Positions 1 through 11,707 of a stretch of 64,000 nucleotides of DNA are shown one piece after another. This DNA is from Pisolithus tinctorius. Its lineage: Eukaryota; Basidiomycota; Agaricomycetes; Boletales; Pisolithaceae. The stretch spans positions 1 through 64,000 of the forward strand of contig JANFAH010000079.1 of NCBI GenBank assembly GCA_024663395.1, in the 5' to 3' direction. Position 1 is the first letter of the stretch; the number at the start of each line of letters is the position of its first letter. A program made the position numbers and the translations under genes. The notes beneath the pieces were generated by a model. That model was not told where the DNA came from and did no database searches. It saw only the letters and a list, made by a program, of their open reading frames with translations.

Positions 1-3000
1 GGTAGCATGAAAGGACGTTACGGAGGATTTCACAGGAGATGAGTGCCGCAGCGCTGTTCGTCATTAAATATTGCAAAAAGAAGAACATCTGTAGGTCCTA
101 TGGTCGTGACCCGTCCTGATCCGCTTCAGTGTGCTGATGTGATACATCGTCAGTGATAAGAATAGGGGACAGCCTTGTTTCCGACCCGCAGACGTCGCCC
201 GTGGCCACATCAAGAATCTGGGTGACCTGATGCAACAATATCGAGATCGCGCGATACGGGACATCCAGATCAACATGTCCCACGTGCTTGAAGACCTGAA
301 CCTCGAAGGCATGGCTTACGCAGCTGGTGCGGGCCTGAATACGACCAAGAAATGCCTCGACGGTACCAGGACAGAAATTTTGAAAGATATCACCAACTGG
401 ATCACCACATGTGACGTCAATGCCCCTCGTATCTTGTGGCTCCACGGGCAGCCCGGAAGAGGAAAGTCTGCCATTGCCCATACAATCGCATCGTGGATCG
501 AGGACGTGGGAGCTCCCGGCGCCTGTTTCTGCTTCGCACGCGACAGGCAGGCCGAACGGCGGGAGGAAAAGATTCTGACTACTATCGCCCGTGATCTGGC
601 GGATTGTGATCCGGCGTTTCGACGAGCATTGTCGAATGTGGTGTCAAATAACCACACTCTCAAGACCACATGCGATGTGTGCAGCAGTGGAAACGATTCA
701 TCTTGGAGCCACTGTCGAAGATTAATGAGAGATAGTTGGGAATGTGGTCGTGGTAATCGATGCCTTGGATGAAAGTGGGCCGGAGACATCGAGAGGGAAA
801 TCTTGGGCCTCCTGAATTCATCAGAAGCTGCGCATCTGCCAGCCAATTTCCGGATCCTTTTGACGTCCAGACCATTGCCGGACATCGAACGCGTCATGAG
901 GGTTCCACACGTGAAGGCAACCTCATTGGACGACGTCCCTCGGGAGTTGGTGGAACGTGACATCCAGCTATATGTTTCCAAGGAACTTGACCGTTTCCCC
1001 ACATTGGAGTACAGAACTCCAGAATGTCGTCAAAAAATCTGATGGTCTGTTCGAGTGGGCTCGTCTGGCTTGCGAGTTCATCAGGCCAGGTAAAGCTGGA
1101 GAAACTTCAAAAGAACGCTACGATAATCTGATGTCTCTCGAGTCAAAAGAAGGAAGAACACTTTTGGACACGACTTACTTCGAAATCCTGAAGGGGGGCA
1201 TACCTGAATCTGGGAGAGGCCTGGAACGTACCACTCCGTGATGCGGCAAGTCATAATGACGCTCGAACCCTTCCTATGGCAGCCTTGAACTCGATGCGTG
1301 GAAAATTCCCAAGCAAGCAGGATCACTATGATATTTTTCTCATCCTCGAGTTCATGTCTCCGGTGCTGGGTGGCATCGGGACCGTGTCTCTGCTGTGCGG
1401 CCCCTTCATGCATCCTTTTATGACTTCCTGACGGATCATTCACGGAGTGGTATCTACTTCATTGATACTCCAACACCAACATACAAGAGACCTAGCCTTC
1501 GCTTCATTGCAGATTCTTCATGATAACCTTCAATTCAACATCTGCGAATTAGAAAGCTCCTACCTTGCCAATTCTGAAGTTTCTGATCTATCAGAGAATC
1601 AAGGAGAAGATTCCACACCATCTCTCCTACTCCTGTCGATTCTGGGCACATCTGTGGAAGACAGGATTTGACTTGGAACTTGCAGGGTTGGTGAAGGCTA
1701 TTGTTGGAAGTGAAAAGATTCTGTTCTGGCTGGAGGTATTAAGTCTTCTGGAGATGGCTGGGAAGGGTGTGGATGCTCTTGGTACTGTTGCAACATGGCT
1801 ACAGGTGAGTACCCTATGTATGTATTGATGACATCTGACACAGCAATGAAGTCAAGATGGCTGAGGATACATTGGCATTGGTAAAAGATGGAATCAAGTT
1901 AATTCAGAATTTTGGCAGTGTGATAGTGCACAGCACTCCACACTTGTATGCTTCTGCATTGCCATTTATTCCTTCCAATGCATTGCTATCAATGATGCTC
2001 TTGCCAAAATTCCCAAGGCTGGCTAGAGTTGCTGTAGGAGGGTTGAAGGGTGGCCAGTGGAACAACAGCTACTGCATGGCCACACTTCTGAAGTTTCATC
2101 AGTTGCATTCTCCCCTGATGGGAAGAGGATTGTCTCAGGCTCTTCAGACAAGACTGTGAGGGTCTGGGATGTTGAGGGAGGTGTGCAGATTGGCAGCCCT
2201 CTTGTGGGCCATACAGATGGAGTTCAATCAGTTGCATTCTTCCCTGATGGGAAGAGGATTGTCTCAGGCTCGGGACAAGACTGTGAGGGTTGGGATGTTG
2301 AGAGAGGTGTGCAGTTTGGCAGCCCTCTTGAGGGCCATACTGATGGAGTTGAATCAGTTGCATTCTCCCCTGATGGGAAGAGGATTGTCTCAGGTTCAGG
2401 GACAAGACTGTGAGGGTCTGGGATGTTGAGGCAGTGTGCAGATTGGCAGCCCTCTTGAAGGCCATACTTTTGGAGTTTCATCAGTTGCATTCTCCCCTGA
2501 TGGGAAGAGGATTGTCTCAGGCTCAGGGGACATGACTGTGAGGATCTGGGATGTTGAGGCAGGTGTGCAGATTGGCAGCCCTCTTGAAGGCCATACTTCT
2601 GGAGTTGAATCAGTTGCATTCTCCCCTGATGGGAAGAAGATTGTCTCAGGCTCTTGGGACATGACCATAAGGGTCTGGCATTTTGAGGAGGTGTGCAGAT
2701 TGGCAGCCTCTTGAGGACTGTACTTCTGGAGTGTTTTCAGTTGCATTCTCCCTTGATGGGAAGAGGATTATCTCAGGCTCATGGGCAAGATTGCAAGGGT
2801 CTGGGATGTTGAGGAGGTGTGCAGATTAGCCCTTGATGGCTATACTTTGGAGTCTATTCAGTTGCATTCTCCCCTGATGGGAAGAGGATTGTTGGGCTCA
2901 ATGGACAAGACTGTGAGGATCTGGGATGTTGAGGGAGGTGTGCAGATTGGCAGCCCTCTTGAGGGCCATGGATGGAGTTTCATCAGTTGCATTCTCCCCT

Positions 3001-4342
3001 GATGGGAAGAGGATTGTCTCAGGCTCAGGGGACAGACTGAGGGTCTGGGATGTTGAGAGAGGTGTGCAGATTGGCAGCCCTCTTGAGGGCCATACACATG
3101 CAGTCTATTCAGTTGCATTCTCCCCTGATGGGAAAGGATTGTCTCAGGCTCTTGGGACAAGACTGTAAGGGTTGGGGATGTTGAAGGAGGTGTGCAGATT
3201 GGCAGCCCTCTTGAGGGCCATAATTCTGGAGTCTTTCAGTTGCATTCTCCCCTGATGGGAAGAGGGTGTCTCAGGATCAAGGGACAAGACTGTGAGGGTC
3301 TGGGATGTTGAGGGAGGTGTGCAGATTGGCAGTTTCAAGGGCCATACAGGTGAGTCTTTTCAGTTGCATTCTCCCCTGATGGGAAGGGTTGTCTCAGGCT
3401 CGGACAAGACTGTGAGGATCTGGGATGTTGAGGAGGTGTGCAGATTGGCACCCTCTTAAGGGCCATACAGATGAGTTTCATCAGTTGCATTCTCCCCTGA
3501 TGGGAAAAGATTGTCTCAGGCTCTTGGGACAAGACTGTAAGGGTCTGGGATTTGGGAGGTGTGCAGATTGGCAGCCCTCTTCAGGGAGTTTCTGGAATTT
3601 CTTCAGTTGCATTCTCCCCTGATGGGAAGAAGATTGTCTCAGGCTCTTGGGGACTGTAAGGGTCTGGGATGTTGATGGAGGTGTGCAATTGGCAGGCCTC
3701 TTGGGGCCATACAGAAGAAGTTTCATCAGTTGCATCTCCCCTGATGGGAAGAGGATTGTCTCAGGCTCAAGGACAAGACTGTGAGGGTCTGGGATGTTGA
3801 GGGAGGTGTGCAGATTGGAAGCCCTCTTGTGGGCCATACAGATGCAGTTGAATCAGTTGCATTCCCCTGTGGGAAGAGGATTGTCTCAGGCTCAAGGGAC
3901 AAGACTGTAGGGTCTGGGAGAATGAGCAGTTGGCACTGATTGCATCCCCCTCCAGCATGCTTCATCCATTCCCCCTTGCAGATGGTATGTACCTCCACCT
4001 GTGACCTATCCTTATTTCACTTAATAAAAATGCAGATGTCAAGAGTTATCCCATTTGCTTTTCATTTGACCCTCACATGCACTGCATAATAGTAATCCAC
4101 TTGTTGATGGGTTTGTGCAACAGGGGGCTATGCTAAGCCAAGCAGTCAAGTTACATGATGATGGCTGGATCAGAGGCCCAAAGGGACAACTACTACTTTG
4201 GATCCCCCCAAAACTTAGGAGTCCATTTTACTCAATGTGGACCATACAAGTCATTCCTAGAGGTTGCTGCACAGAGTTGGACTTGAGTCAGATGGTCCAT
4301 GGCAAGGAGTGGTGCAAATGTTTCCAATCCAGTGAACAATGA
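1..4342 (+). pseudogene. NACHT-WD40 (NLR-like) gene copy 1, decayed and cut by left edge
   Basis: This is a paralogue of the gene at 59303-64000; position 1 aligns with about 60030 there, so the N-terminal exons lie outside the window. Such STAND proteins act as cytosolic non-self or danger sensors in fungi. The P-loop is present near 448-475 (GQPGRGKS) and the Walker B region near 745-775. Compared with copy 2 there are many small deletions, for example one base near 193, one near 677 and one near 727, so no frame stays open. The intron at about 1805-1853 is still recognisable. Fifteen degraded WD units follow, and an intact-looking C-terminal exon (4115-4342) has the DGWIRGPKGQLLLW and PRG..ELDLS signatures typical of the end of agaricomycete NACHT-WD40 proteins. 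The lesions are almost all short deletions, often in base runs, so uncorrected sequencing error is a weaker alternative to true decay. Confidence 0.88.
2090..3930 (+). repeat. Degenerate WD40-repeat array of NLR copy 1 (about 15 units)
   Basis: The conserved core encoding [15 protein letters not shown] recurs about 15 times at spacings of roughly 120-129 bp. In copy 2 the spacing is exactly 129 bp. Most units here have lost 1-9 bases, which breaks the frame repeatedly; units near 3230-3460 and 3840-3925 are the most eroded. The number of units matches what is visible in copy 2, so loss was by small deletions within units rather than loss of whole units. Confidence 0.85.
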
Positions 4343-5025
4343 TGTCTTAAGTTGTATTTTATGTTGGGTATACCTGCTGCTGTACTGCCACATATTAGTT
4401 CATTCCCTATGCATTTCCATGATCATTTTACCTGCTAATTGTACTGATGTCCTCTGATATCACATACCACATGTTATACACCCCACTTCAATCACAATTC
4501 ATGTCCTACCTGGTGAGAAGTACATGTCACAGCCAAGCACACCATAATAATTCACCAAGGGGATCCCCTTAACTAGTCACCATGCCCCCTAGTCAATATT
4601 CTCTCCCATCCCTCTGCCCCCTCTGGTATTGACAAACTTGGCAGTGCTCACTACTTACAATGATTTTCCCCAGAAAGCTGTTGCATACTGTCAAAAGTCC
4701 CTTGAGCCCTGTGTCATCCTCCTGATCATGGTCCCTACCCAGTTGGTGTCCTTATACCACTCCAGCACCTCATCATAGTATACAGCTCTTAATTTCATGT
4801 TTCTGTACCATTTCCTCTTGATTTCTGTAGATTGACCCAATGAATTGGTACATTCACCAGCATGTAGGGCATTGTGAATGTGAAGGCATGTGGTTATGGT
4901 CAGTGTTCTCAATGTCTAATGTAGCCATGGAGGTTGCAGTGTTGGCACAGCTCAACAGTCTTATCATAGCTGGTTGCTGGGAATCACTACTTGCACTACT
5001 CCTGATTCCAGATGATATGGATATT
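4343..5025. other. Spacer between NLR copy 1 and transposon nest; no gene recognised
   Basis: AT-rich sequence with no recognisable gene. A minus-strand ORF of 73 codons (4691-4912) contains a WYKDTNW-like stretch but matches no family I can name. The stretch ends at ATATT directly before the TGTCATAG start of the first LTR. Confidence 0.4.
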
Positions 5026-5357
5026 TGTCATAGTTGTGTCTCAACCCTGGCTGGACTCAGCCTTGTGTTCACTCAGTCCAGCCTCAGCCTTGTGTTCACT
5101 CATTCCAGCCTTGGCCTCATGTTCACTCAGTCCAGCCTCAGCCTCATCAATCCCTTATCCCCAGATAGTCTAGTGCAGTATACACTGCTTTGCAGTGCAT
5201 GTCACTTTGGTTAAACCCTGCTTGGTCTTGTCCCTGGTCTGCCCTGTCCTGGTCTCCATCATCTTTGTCATACATTACTAATACTTGTCTTACCAATCAT
5301 CTTAGCAATCTTTGCGAGACTGGCATTACCAGTCTCTGTACTATAGTTGCCTCTAGT

Positions 5358-5403
5358 ATATAAACCTGCAGATACTTGGCCTGTATCTCCTCAGTCTGAA
5401 ATC
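5358..5403 (+). promoter_or_regulatory. LTR A core promoter: TATA box and predicted transcript start
   Basis: TATATAAA at 5358-5365 is followed about 29 nt later by AGTCTGAAAT at 5394-5403. The same spacing between a TATA-like box and an AGTxxGAA-like start is seen in LTR families B, C and F. The start site is inferred from spacing and from complementarity to the primer-binding site, not measured. Confidence 0.55.
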
Positions 5404-5550
5404 AAATAAGTTCTATCTGTAATCCTTGGCCTCAGACTTGGACTGTGACCCATGCAAGGGAATAGTGCTGTAGCCTCAGTTGCTAAGTCCAATCAGTCCA
5501 CCCCCTGTACCTTTGTCTTTCCTCCTGACTCTGACCCCTCAGCCTTGCAC

Positions 5551-7758
5551 TGTGAGTCAAAGTGCAGAAAGGTGGTGAAAACCAACCAAAACCAACACCA
5601 AAGACAAATATGAGTGAGTGGTGGTGTGCCTCTGTGGAACTGGAGGGCAGAGAAACCTAAATGTGGGGGGGGACTTCAAGTGGAGGTGCTCCTGGCACAA
5701 GTTGTTGACAAGTTATGCAGGAGAAGACAAGTGAGTGATGACTGGATGGGGGATGCTGAACAGAGTGAAGGTGTTCAGCTGAAAGGACTTCTGAAATGGA
5801 CTTTGATAAAATGTGCTCCTGGCACAAGTTGATGATGAGTTATGCAGGAGTGGAGGGATGACTAAGCAGGTTTGCTGACAAAGCACAGATGATACTTCAG
5901 ATAATGAATGAAGGTAGATAGACCCTTGATGGAGCCTCAACTACCTAGGATGATGAATGGGACAGTTAGACTCTTCCAAATGAGCCTCAACTGTTGACAA
6001 TGAGATATGCACTGAAAGAGCTGAACTGACTTCTGGATTGCTTCTTGATTGCTTGGGGGTAGCTAAGTACATGGGGGTTTATATACTGTGGGGGGAGCAC
6101 AGCTTATGACAAACAAGGCACAAACACTTGGTAAGTAATGAGTAAGGACTGAGTAATCATGATGAGTAAGCAAGAAATGAAAAATAAGCAAGCAAAGAAG
6201 GTTAGTAAGTATTGGCAATAAACAAGTCAAGGATAGTCAAAATATCACAGAATGAGTCAAATAGAATCAGAAACTGAGTAAGCACACTGATATCACATTA
6301 GGGGGTGGCAATGCAAGTCAGATCTTGGCAGAGACATCTCTAGATTCAAAGATGGCATGACAGATGGACAGTGTTTCCAGATAGGGAAATATTAATTCCA
6401 GAATTGAAGGGCATGAGTCAGGCATCAAAGGGGGCTAAGGCATTGGGGATCTGTGGGGCAATGGGAGCATATGCAATCATGTCTCCCACCCTTTCATCCT
6501 CCCAGTGAAGTTAACAAAAACTTCATGGATGGGGCTCTGATGGAGGAGGAGGAGAAGGGGGGGACATCTTCTGCTGGATCTTGCAGTAAGAAGGCAAGAT
6601 GCATGTCATACTCATCATGAATGTGATCAGGGAGGCTGGAGAACAGTAGATTATGCTGCAGCTGTTGCAGTGTGGTGTAGGAAAAGAGAAAAAATGGGAG
6701 AGAGTGAGGGGTAGGGTGAAATCTGAGGGGAGAGAGTAAGCCAAAAGGGGCTTCTATAGCCTGGGACTGGATCCTGGTAGTCATCTGAAGGCTTCTATGG
6801 CTGTCTGGGTGCAGGGAAATGACCTGCTTGAACTTGTCTCTCATCTGTGGTAACTCATCTCTTATTTCTAAAGGAAAAACCATACACATGTAGCACTACT
6901 GCTGACTAAGCAACCAAAAATGCGAAACCTGAGTGCAACTTATAGAAAAAAGTATTTGGAATGAAAATGAAGTAAAACAAGCAAAATAAGGCAATTCCCC
7001 TGGTAGGGAAATTACATTCCCTACAGTGGGAAGAATGATGGATGAGATTGGAATAAAGACAGTGCAGGGAGCAGGGAGGAATGATCCATATGCTTCATCA
7101 AGAGGGGAGACTGAAATGACCCCATAATACCTTTCTAACTGAGTGACAGACCTGAGGTGACCAAGGAATGTCCTTCTGGAAGTCATACTGACAAGGAGAA
7201 CATGCTGACCAAGCTGCATGGGATGAGATGGGCTGATGATGACAGGATGAACCAGGGGGCTTCAGGATGGAAGCTGGTGGGGATGCTGGCAGATCTACAT
7301 AGCCACTGTCTCTGGCAAATAAGACAAGCAAGATGATCAATGAAGAGGTGGCCATGATTGATGGACTTAGTGAAATGAGTGTCTGATGGATAGAGTGCTG
7401 TAGAAATGTGTAGGGTGTGAGGATCCTCTCCAAATTTGGAAGGCAGAATTGTGTGGCTGAGCACTTCAAGCAAGTGTGAGAACAGAGTTGATATCTTTGG
7501 AAATGGTGGAGATACAACAGAAACTGGAATGCTGTACATGGGCACTAAAAACTTTTAATGCACACTTAACTCGCTTCCTCTTTTCTCTTTAGCACTGACA
7601 ACTCATTCTTGTGTGAAGGATGACTGCTCACATCTGGCAGTCTTTCTATGCATGAGGCCTTTAGTCTTCATCTGCATGCATGGGCATTGCACACAACTCA
7701 TTGACAAGTTGGGCAGAGTCAGCTGTAACCATGTCCACAACACCTTTGGTATGTGACA
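5551..7758 (-). mobile_element. E1: LTR-like non-autonomous element in the A1 5' LTR
   Basis: On the plus strand it begins TGTGAGTCAAAG and ends TGTGACA, and it interrupts the LTR between a degenerate 4-bp duplication (GCAC at 5547, GTGC at 7759). Three copies occur in the window (E1, E2, E3); without the 350-bp insertion at 6676-7025 E1 is 1858 bp, close to E2 and E3. A TATA box reads on the minus strand near 6080-6090 (GTATATAAAC), so the sense strand is minus. No reverse transcriptase or gag is seen. It may be a very long solo LTR or a non-autonomous LTR element; minus-strand ORFs (7098-7545) resemble those in the other copies. Confidence 0.75.
6676..7025 (-). mobile_element. 350-bp solo-LTR-like insertion (family G) inside E1
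   Basis: E2 and E3 lack this stretch. It begins TGTAGG, ends CCTACA and is flanked by GTGG on both sides (6672-6675 and 7026-7029), which reads as a 4-bp target-site duplication. Its right end (ATTCCCTACA) resembles the ends of the segments at 16611-17057 and 19471-19921. Confidence 0.65.
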
Positions 7759-7813
7759 GTGCCCACTTCAGTCTCTGGTCTGGCCTCAACCTGGACAACC
7801 CAAACTTGACAGT

Positions 7814-7823
7814 ATTTCAGACT
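7814..7823 (+). other. Self-complementary primer-binding site of A1
   Basis: Two bases (GT) after the LTR end lies ATTTCAGACT, the exact reverse complement of AGTCTGAAAT at 5394-5403. No match to the 3' end of a usual primer tRNA is apparent. This is the arrangement of Tf1-type self-priming elements. Confidence 0.6.
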
Positions 7824-7849
7824 CACTACTTGTGTGGGTCTAACACATT

Positions 7850-9196
7850 ATGGCAACCAAGACTCATTTCCAATCTCCCCATGGCTGTTCTGCCACCAAC
7901 CCCAACTCTGCCTCAGCCAGTGGAACTTGCCACAAGACAGCACTAGCTGCCTTTGGCACCACTAGGTGCTTCCCAGATCCCATTAGTCCTTTCAGGGGCT
8001 TTTCAGCCTGGACATCCAATACCCCCACCCCATGTCATCCCACTGCTCCCATCCCCAAGGATGACCCTGGCAATGATGGGCTGGGCGATGATGATAATCC
8101 TGATGATGATGACCCTGGCAATGGTCCCAGTGATGATGGGCCTGGTGATGATAATCCAGATGAGAATGATCCAGAGGACAAACCAGACTTCCTGGACCTG
8201 GACACCAAACCTGTGGTTGTGGTCTTCAACAGTCTCACAAAGGCCATCAAACTGTTGGCTCACAATGCCCACACTAGTCCTGAGTCTTCAAGCAGGACCA
8301 AGTTATGTGAGCCTGATACCTTTGATGGTACCAACCCCAAGAAGCTTCATGCTTTCTTCATCCAGTGTGAGCTTAATTTTCAAGACTGACTGCACCAAAG
8401 TCACCTTCATGCAATCTTACCTCAAGGGCATGGCTCTTGAATGGTTTGAGCTGGACTTGCTTGGACTTGATGACCCAATGACTGGCCTCTCTGGATGGAC
8501 TCCTGGAGGGAGTTCATCCTAGAGTTACAAACTACCTTCAGCCCCCATGACCTGGTTGCTGATGCCAAGAGTCAGCTTGACCATTTACATATGAAGGATA
8601 GCCAGTGCATTAATAAATATGTAGTGGACTTCAACCAGCTTGCTTCACAAGTCCAGGGCTATGGAGATGGTGTGCTGCACCATCACTTCTACTCTGGCCT
8701 CCCAGACTGAATCAAAGATGAGGTCTGTTCAGTTGGCAAGCCCTGGACTCTTCATGAGCTCTGCCACCTCACCCAGGAGATAGATGCATGCTATTGGGAG
8801 TGAAAGGAAGAAGTCCAATGGGCAAGTAAGCATCAAGGCTTGTCCACATCCAGCAACAATAAGTCCAGTGGATCCAGCAGCAACAATCAGCCCAAGACTG
8901 GTCAAGAGAAAGCCAAGACCAGCAGAAACAACAACTCCAGATCTTCCCCCAAGCTGGGAAACAATAATAGCAATTCATCTAAGCCTGAGCCTAGCAAACT
9001 TGGGAAGGATGGAAAGCTCACCCCAGAGGAACACAAGCATTGCATTGAGGGCAACCTCTGCATGTTCTGCAGAGGCCCTGGCCACTTCACTGAGAAGTGC
9101 CCCAAGAAGACTGGAAAGGCCAAGGCTCATGCTGTGGCCACCACTGAGGCTGCACCAGCCTCAGGCTTGGGTTCTACCCCCAAGACAAAAAAATAG
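7850..9196 (+). pseudogene. gag: A1 gag (capsid/nucleocapsid), frame broken
   Basis: The first part (7850-8389) has an acidic Asp/Gly/Pro-rich segment and the EPDTFDGTNPKKLHAF motif typical of gypsy gag. Near 8384 a deletion relative to element B shifts the frame, and the rest continues through 8495-8710 and 8840-9196. The zinc knuckle CMFCRGPGHFTEKC (CX2CX4HX4C) lies near 9058-9101 and would bind element RNA. Gag forms the virus-like particle. The stop (9194-9196) is preceded directly by seven A residues. Confidence 0.82.
9187..9193 (+). promoter_or_regulatory. Probable -1 frameshift site at A1 gag-pol junction
   Basis: A heptamer of seven A (A AAA AAA in the gag frame) immediately precedes the gag stop TAG at 9194. 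The protease reading frame is open in the -1 frame across this point. Identical or near-identical arrangements occur at 21851, 38460 and, on the minus strand, 48903. Confidence 0.6.
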
Positions 9197-11707
9197 GTAG
9201 CAGCTCCCAGGACTCTGCACAATCTGGGAGCTGCATTGACTCTGGTTGTGCAAACTTGGAGGCTAGACTCAATGTGTCTGCTCTTTCCAGTCCAAATTCA
9301 TTAACCCCATACATCACTATAGCAAACCATGATTTACCTCAGCTTCATACTTTAGTGGACCCTGGTTCCACTCATTGTTTTATAGATAATCACTTTGCTA
9401 ATCAACACTCTTTTATCCTGTACTCAGTCTCACCAATCCAACTCCAGCTTTTCAATGGAATGTCCATGTTCACTATAACCCAAGCAGTAGATGTCAATAT
9501 CTGCTTCATGTCCAGTGATGTCACCCCAGTAACCCTGTTTTTAGCCCCATTGGATTCTGAGTGTAAGATAGTCCTCAGACATGACTGGCTCACCTGCTAC
9601 AATCCATTGATTGATTGGGTACTGGGCAGTCTAACATTCTGGACTCCTGCACAAGGAATGCCAACCCTGTTGACACCCCCTGTAAGCCCAGTTCCCACCA
9701 GTCTTCCTGACCCTGGTCCTAGTGACCAATCTGGCCTTGTGCCACCTGTACTGGTCTCCAACTCCCCAGCTTGCACCCCCCTGAAGGCCCCTCTTGTTTC
9801 CCTAATCAATGCAGCTGCCTTGTGTGCACCTGCAAACTAGAAGGGTCTGTCCAGTTCCAACTTCAGCTCCACCCCTCAGACTCAGTTCAAGCCTGATTGG
9901 CCTTGGTTTCCCCTCCTCTGGCCTTACCCAATGTACTGGAAGAGTATCATGACTTTGCTGATGTATTCAGCAAGGTCAAGGCCTCAGCACTCCCACCACA
10001 CTAGGAGTATGACCTGAAGATAGAGCTTGAAGAAGGAACAACCCTGCCTCTTGGCACCATCTACTCACTGTCCCCAGTTGAGCTCCAAGCTCTCTGGACT
10101 TTCATCAATGAAAATCTCACTACTGGTTTCATTTGTTCAACCTCTTCCCCCTATGCTGTGCTGGTCCTCTTTGCCAAAAAGAAGGATAGCTCCCTCTGGC
10201 TCTGTGTAGACTTCTGCAGCCTCAACAAAATCACTAAGAAAGACCGATACCCAGTACCACTCATCTCTGACCTCTTAGACTCACCAAGCTGAGCCAAGAT
10301 CTATACTAAGATTGATCTTTGGCATGCTTACCATCTTGTCCAGATTGTGCCAGGTGATGAATGGAAGATTGCCTTCTGGACTCAGTATGGTTCCTACAAG
10401 TGGTTAGTGATGCCCTTTGGCCTCACCAATGCCCCAGCCACTTTCCAGTGCTTTGTCAACACTATCTTTGTGGATATGTTGGATGTCTGTGTAGTTGTCT
10501 ACCTTGATGACATCCTAATCTACTCCAGAGATAAGGAGTCCCACAAGCAGCATGTCTGAGAGGTCCTCTGCTGGCTTTGGCTTCATGGCCTTTATGCAAA
10601 GCCAGAGAAATGTGAGTTCCACTCAGACTTGGTTGAGTACCTCAGTTTCCACCTCTCCCCTGCTGGCCTCACAATGTCCAAGGAAAAGGTCCAGACTATC
10701 TGTGATTGGCCCAAGCCTCGCAAGGTCAAGGACATACAATCTTTCCTTGGCTTTGCTAACTTCTACCACCAGTTTATCTTTAACTACTTGGACATCATCA
10801 TACCCTTGACCTGGCTTACTTGCAAAGGTGCCCCTTGGAACTTCTCCAAGGAGTGCCACTGGTCATTCAATAACCTCAAGGCTGCCTTCACCACTGTGCC
10901 AGTCTTAACTCATTTCATCCCTGGGGTCCCCATCACTGTTGAGACTGATGCATCAGACTATGCCATTGCCAGCATTCTATCTATCACCTGCAGCAACAGC
11001 CAGATTCATCCAGTTGCCTTCTACTCCTGGACTCTGACTGCCCCAGAGTTGAACTATGATACCCATGATAAGGAATTGCTTGCAATCTTTGAAGCATTCC
11101 AGACCTGGTGCCATTACCTTGAGGGCTTGGCCTCACCAGTCAACATTGTTACTGACCACAAGAATCTCAAGTACTTCTCTACCTCTAAAGTACTCACCCA
11201 CTGCCAAACTTGCTGGTCAGAATTCCTGTCTCAATTCAATATGGTCATCAGATTCAGACCAGGTAAGCTTGGGGCTAAGCCCAATGCCCTAACTAGATAA
11301 TGGGACATCTACCCCAAAGAGGGGGATAGTGGCTATGCCTGAGTGAACCTGCAAAATCTGAGACCAGTCTTCACCCAGGAGCAACTAGTGGTCTCCCTTT
11401 GTGCAACATACCTCAAGTACCCAGTCTTACAAGCAGTTGCCTTAATGGATATAGAAAAGCTCCACAGTGATATCCTGACTGCACTGCTGGATGACCTGGT
11501 CTCACAAATCTGCCTGTCTGACATGTCTGATCCCTGGTGGTCAGTAGATGACATTGGCTTCCTTCATCTCGATGGAAGGATCTATGTGCCAGACTCAAAT
11601 GATCTCTGCCTTAGGGTCTTGTGGCTTAAGCATGACCACCCCCTGTCTGGCCACTTTGGCCAAAACTGTACTTTAGAACTCATCTGGCATGAGTATACCT
11701 GGCCCAG

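Larger units (their letters stand above)
5026..7811 (+). repeat. 5' LTR of A1 (split by E1; LTR parts 5026-5550 and 7759-7811)
   Basis: It starts TGTCATAG and ends AACTTGACA, and matches the LTRs at 16117-16610 and 27899-28264 plus 54105-54267. A TATA box (TATATAAA, 5358-5365) lies about 35 nt before AGTCTGAAAT (5394-5403), the predicted transcript start. Near its left end a roughly 27-bp unit (CAGCCTTGTGTTCACTCAG-like) is repeated about three times, where the other two LTRs have one copy. Confidence 0.85.

Noticed and set aside
8003..8272. Minus-strand low-complexity ORFs with Ile or Ser/Gly/Pro runs
   Set aside because: They are shadows of the Asp-rich gag segment of A1 (GAT repeats) on the other strand.
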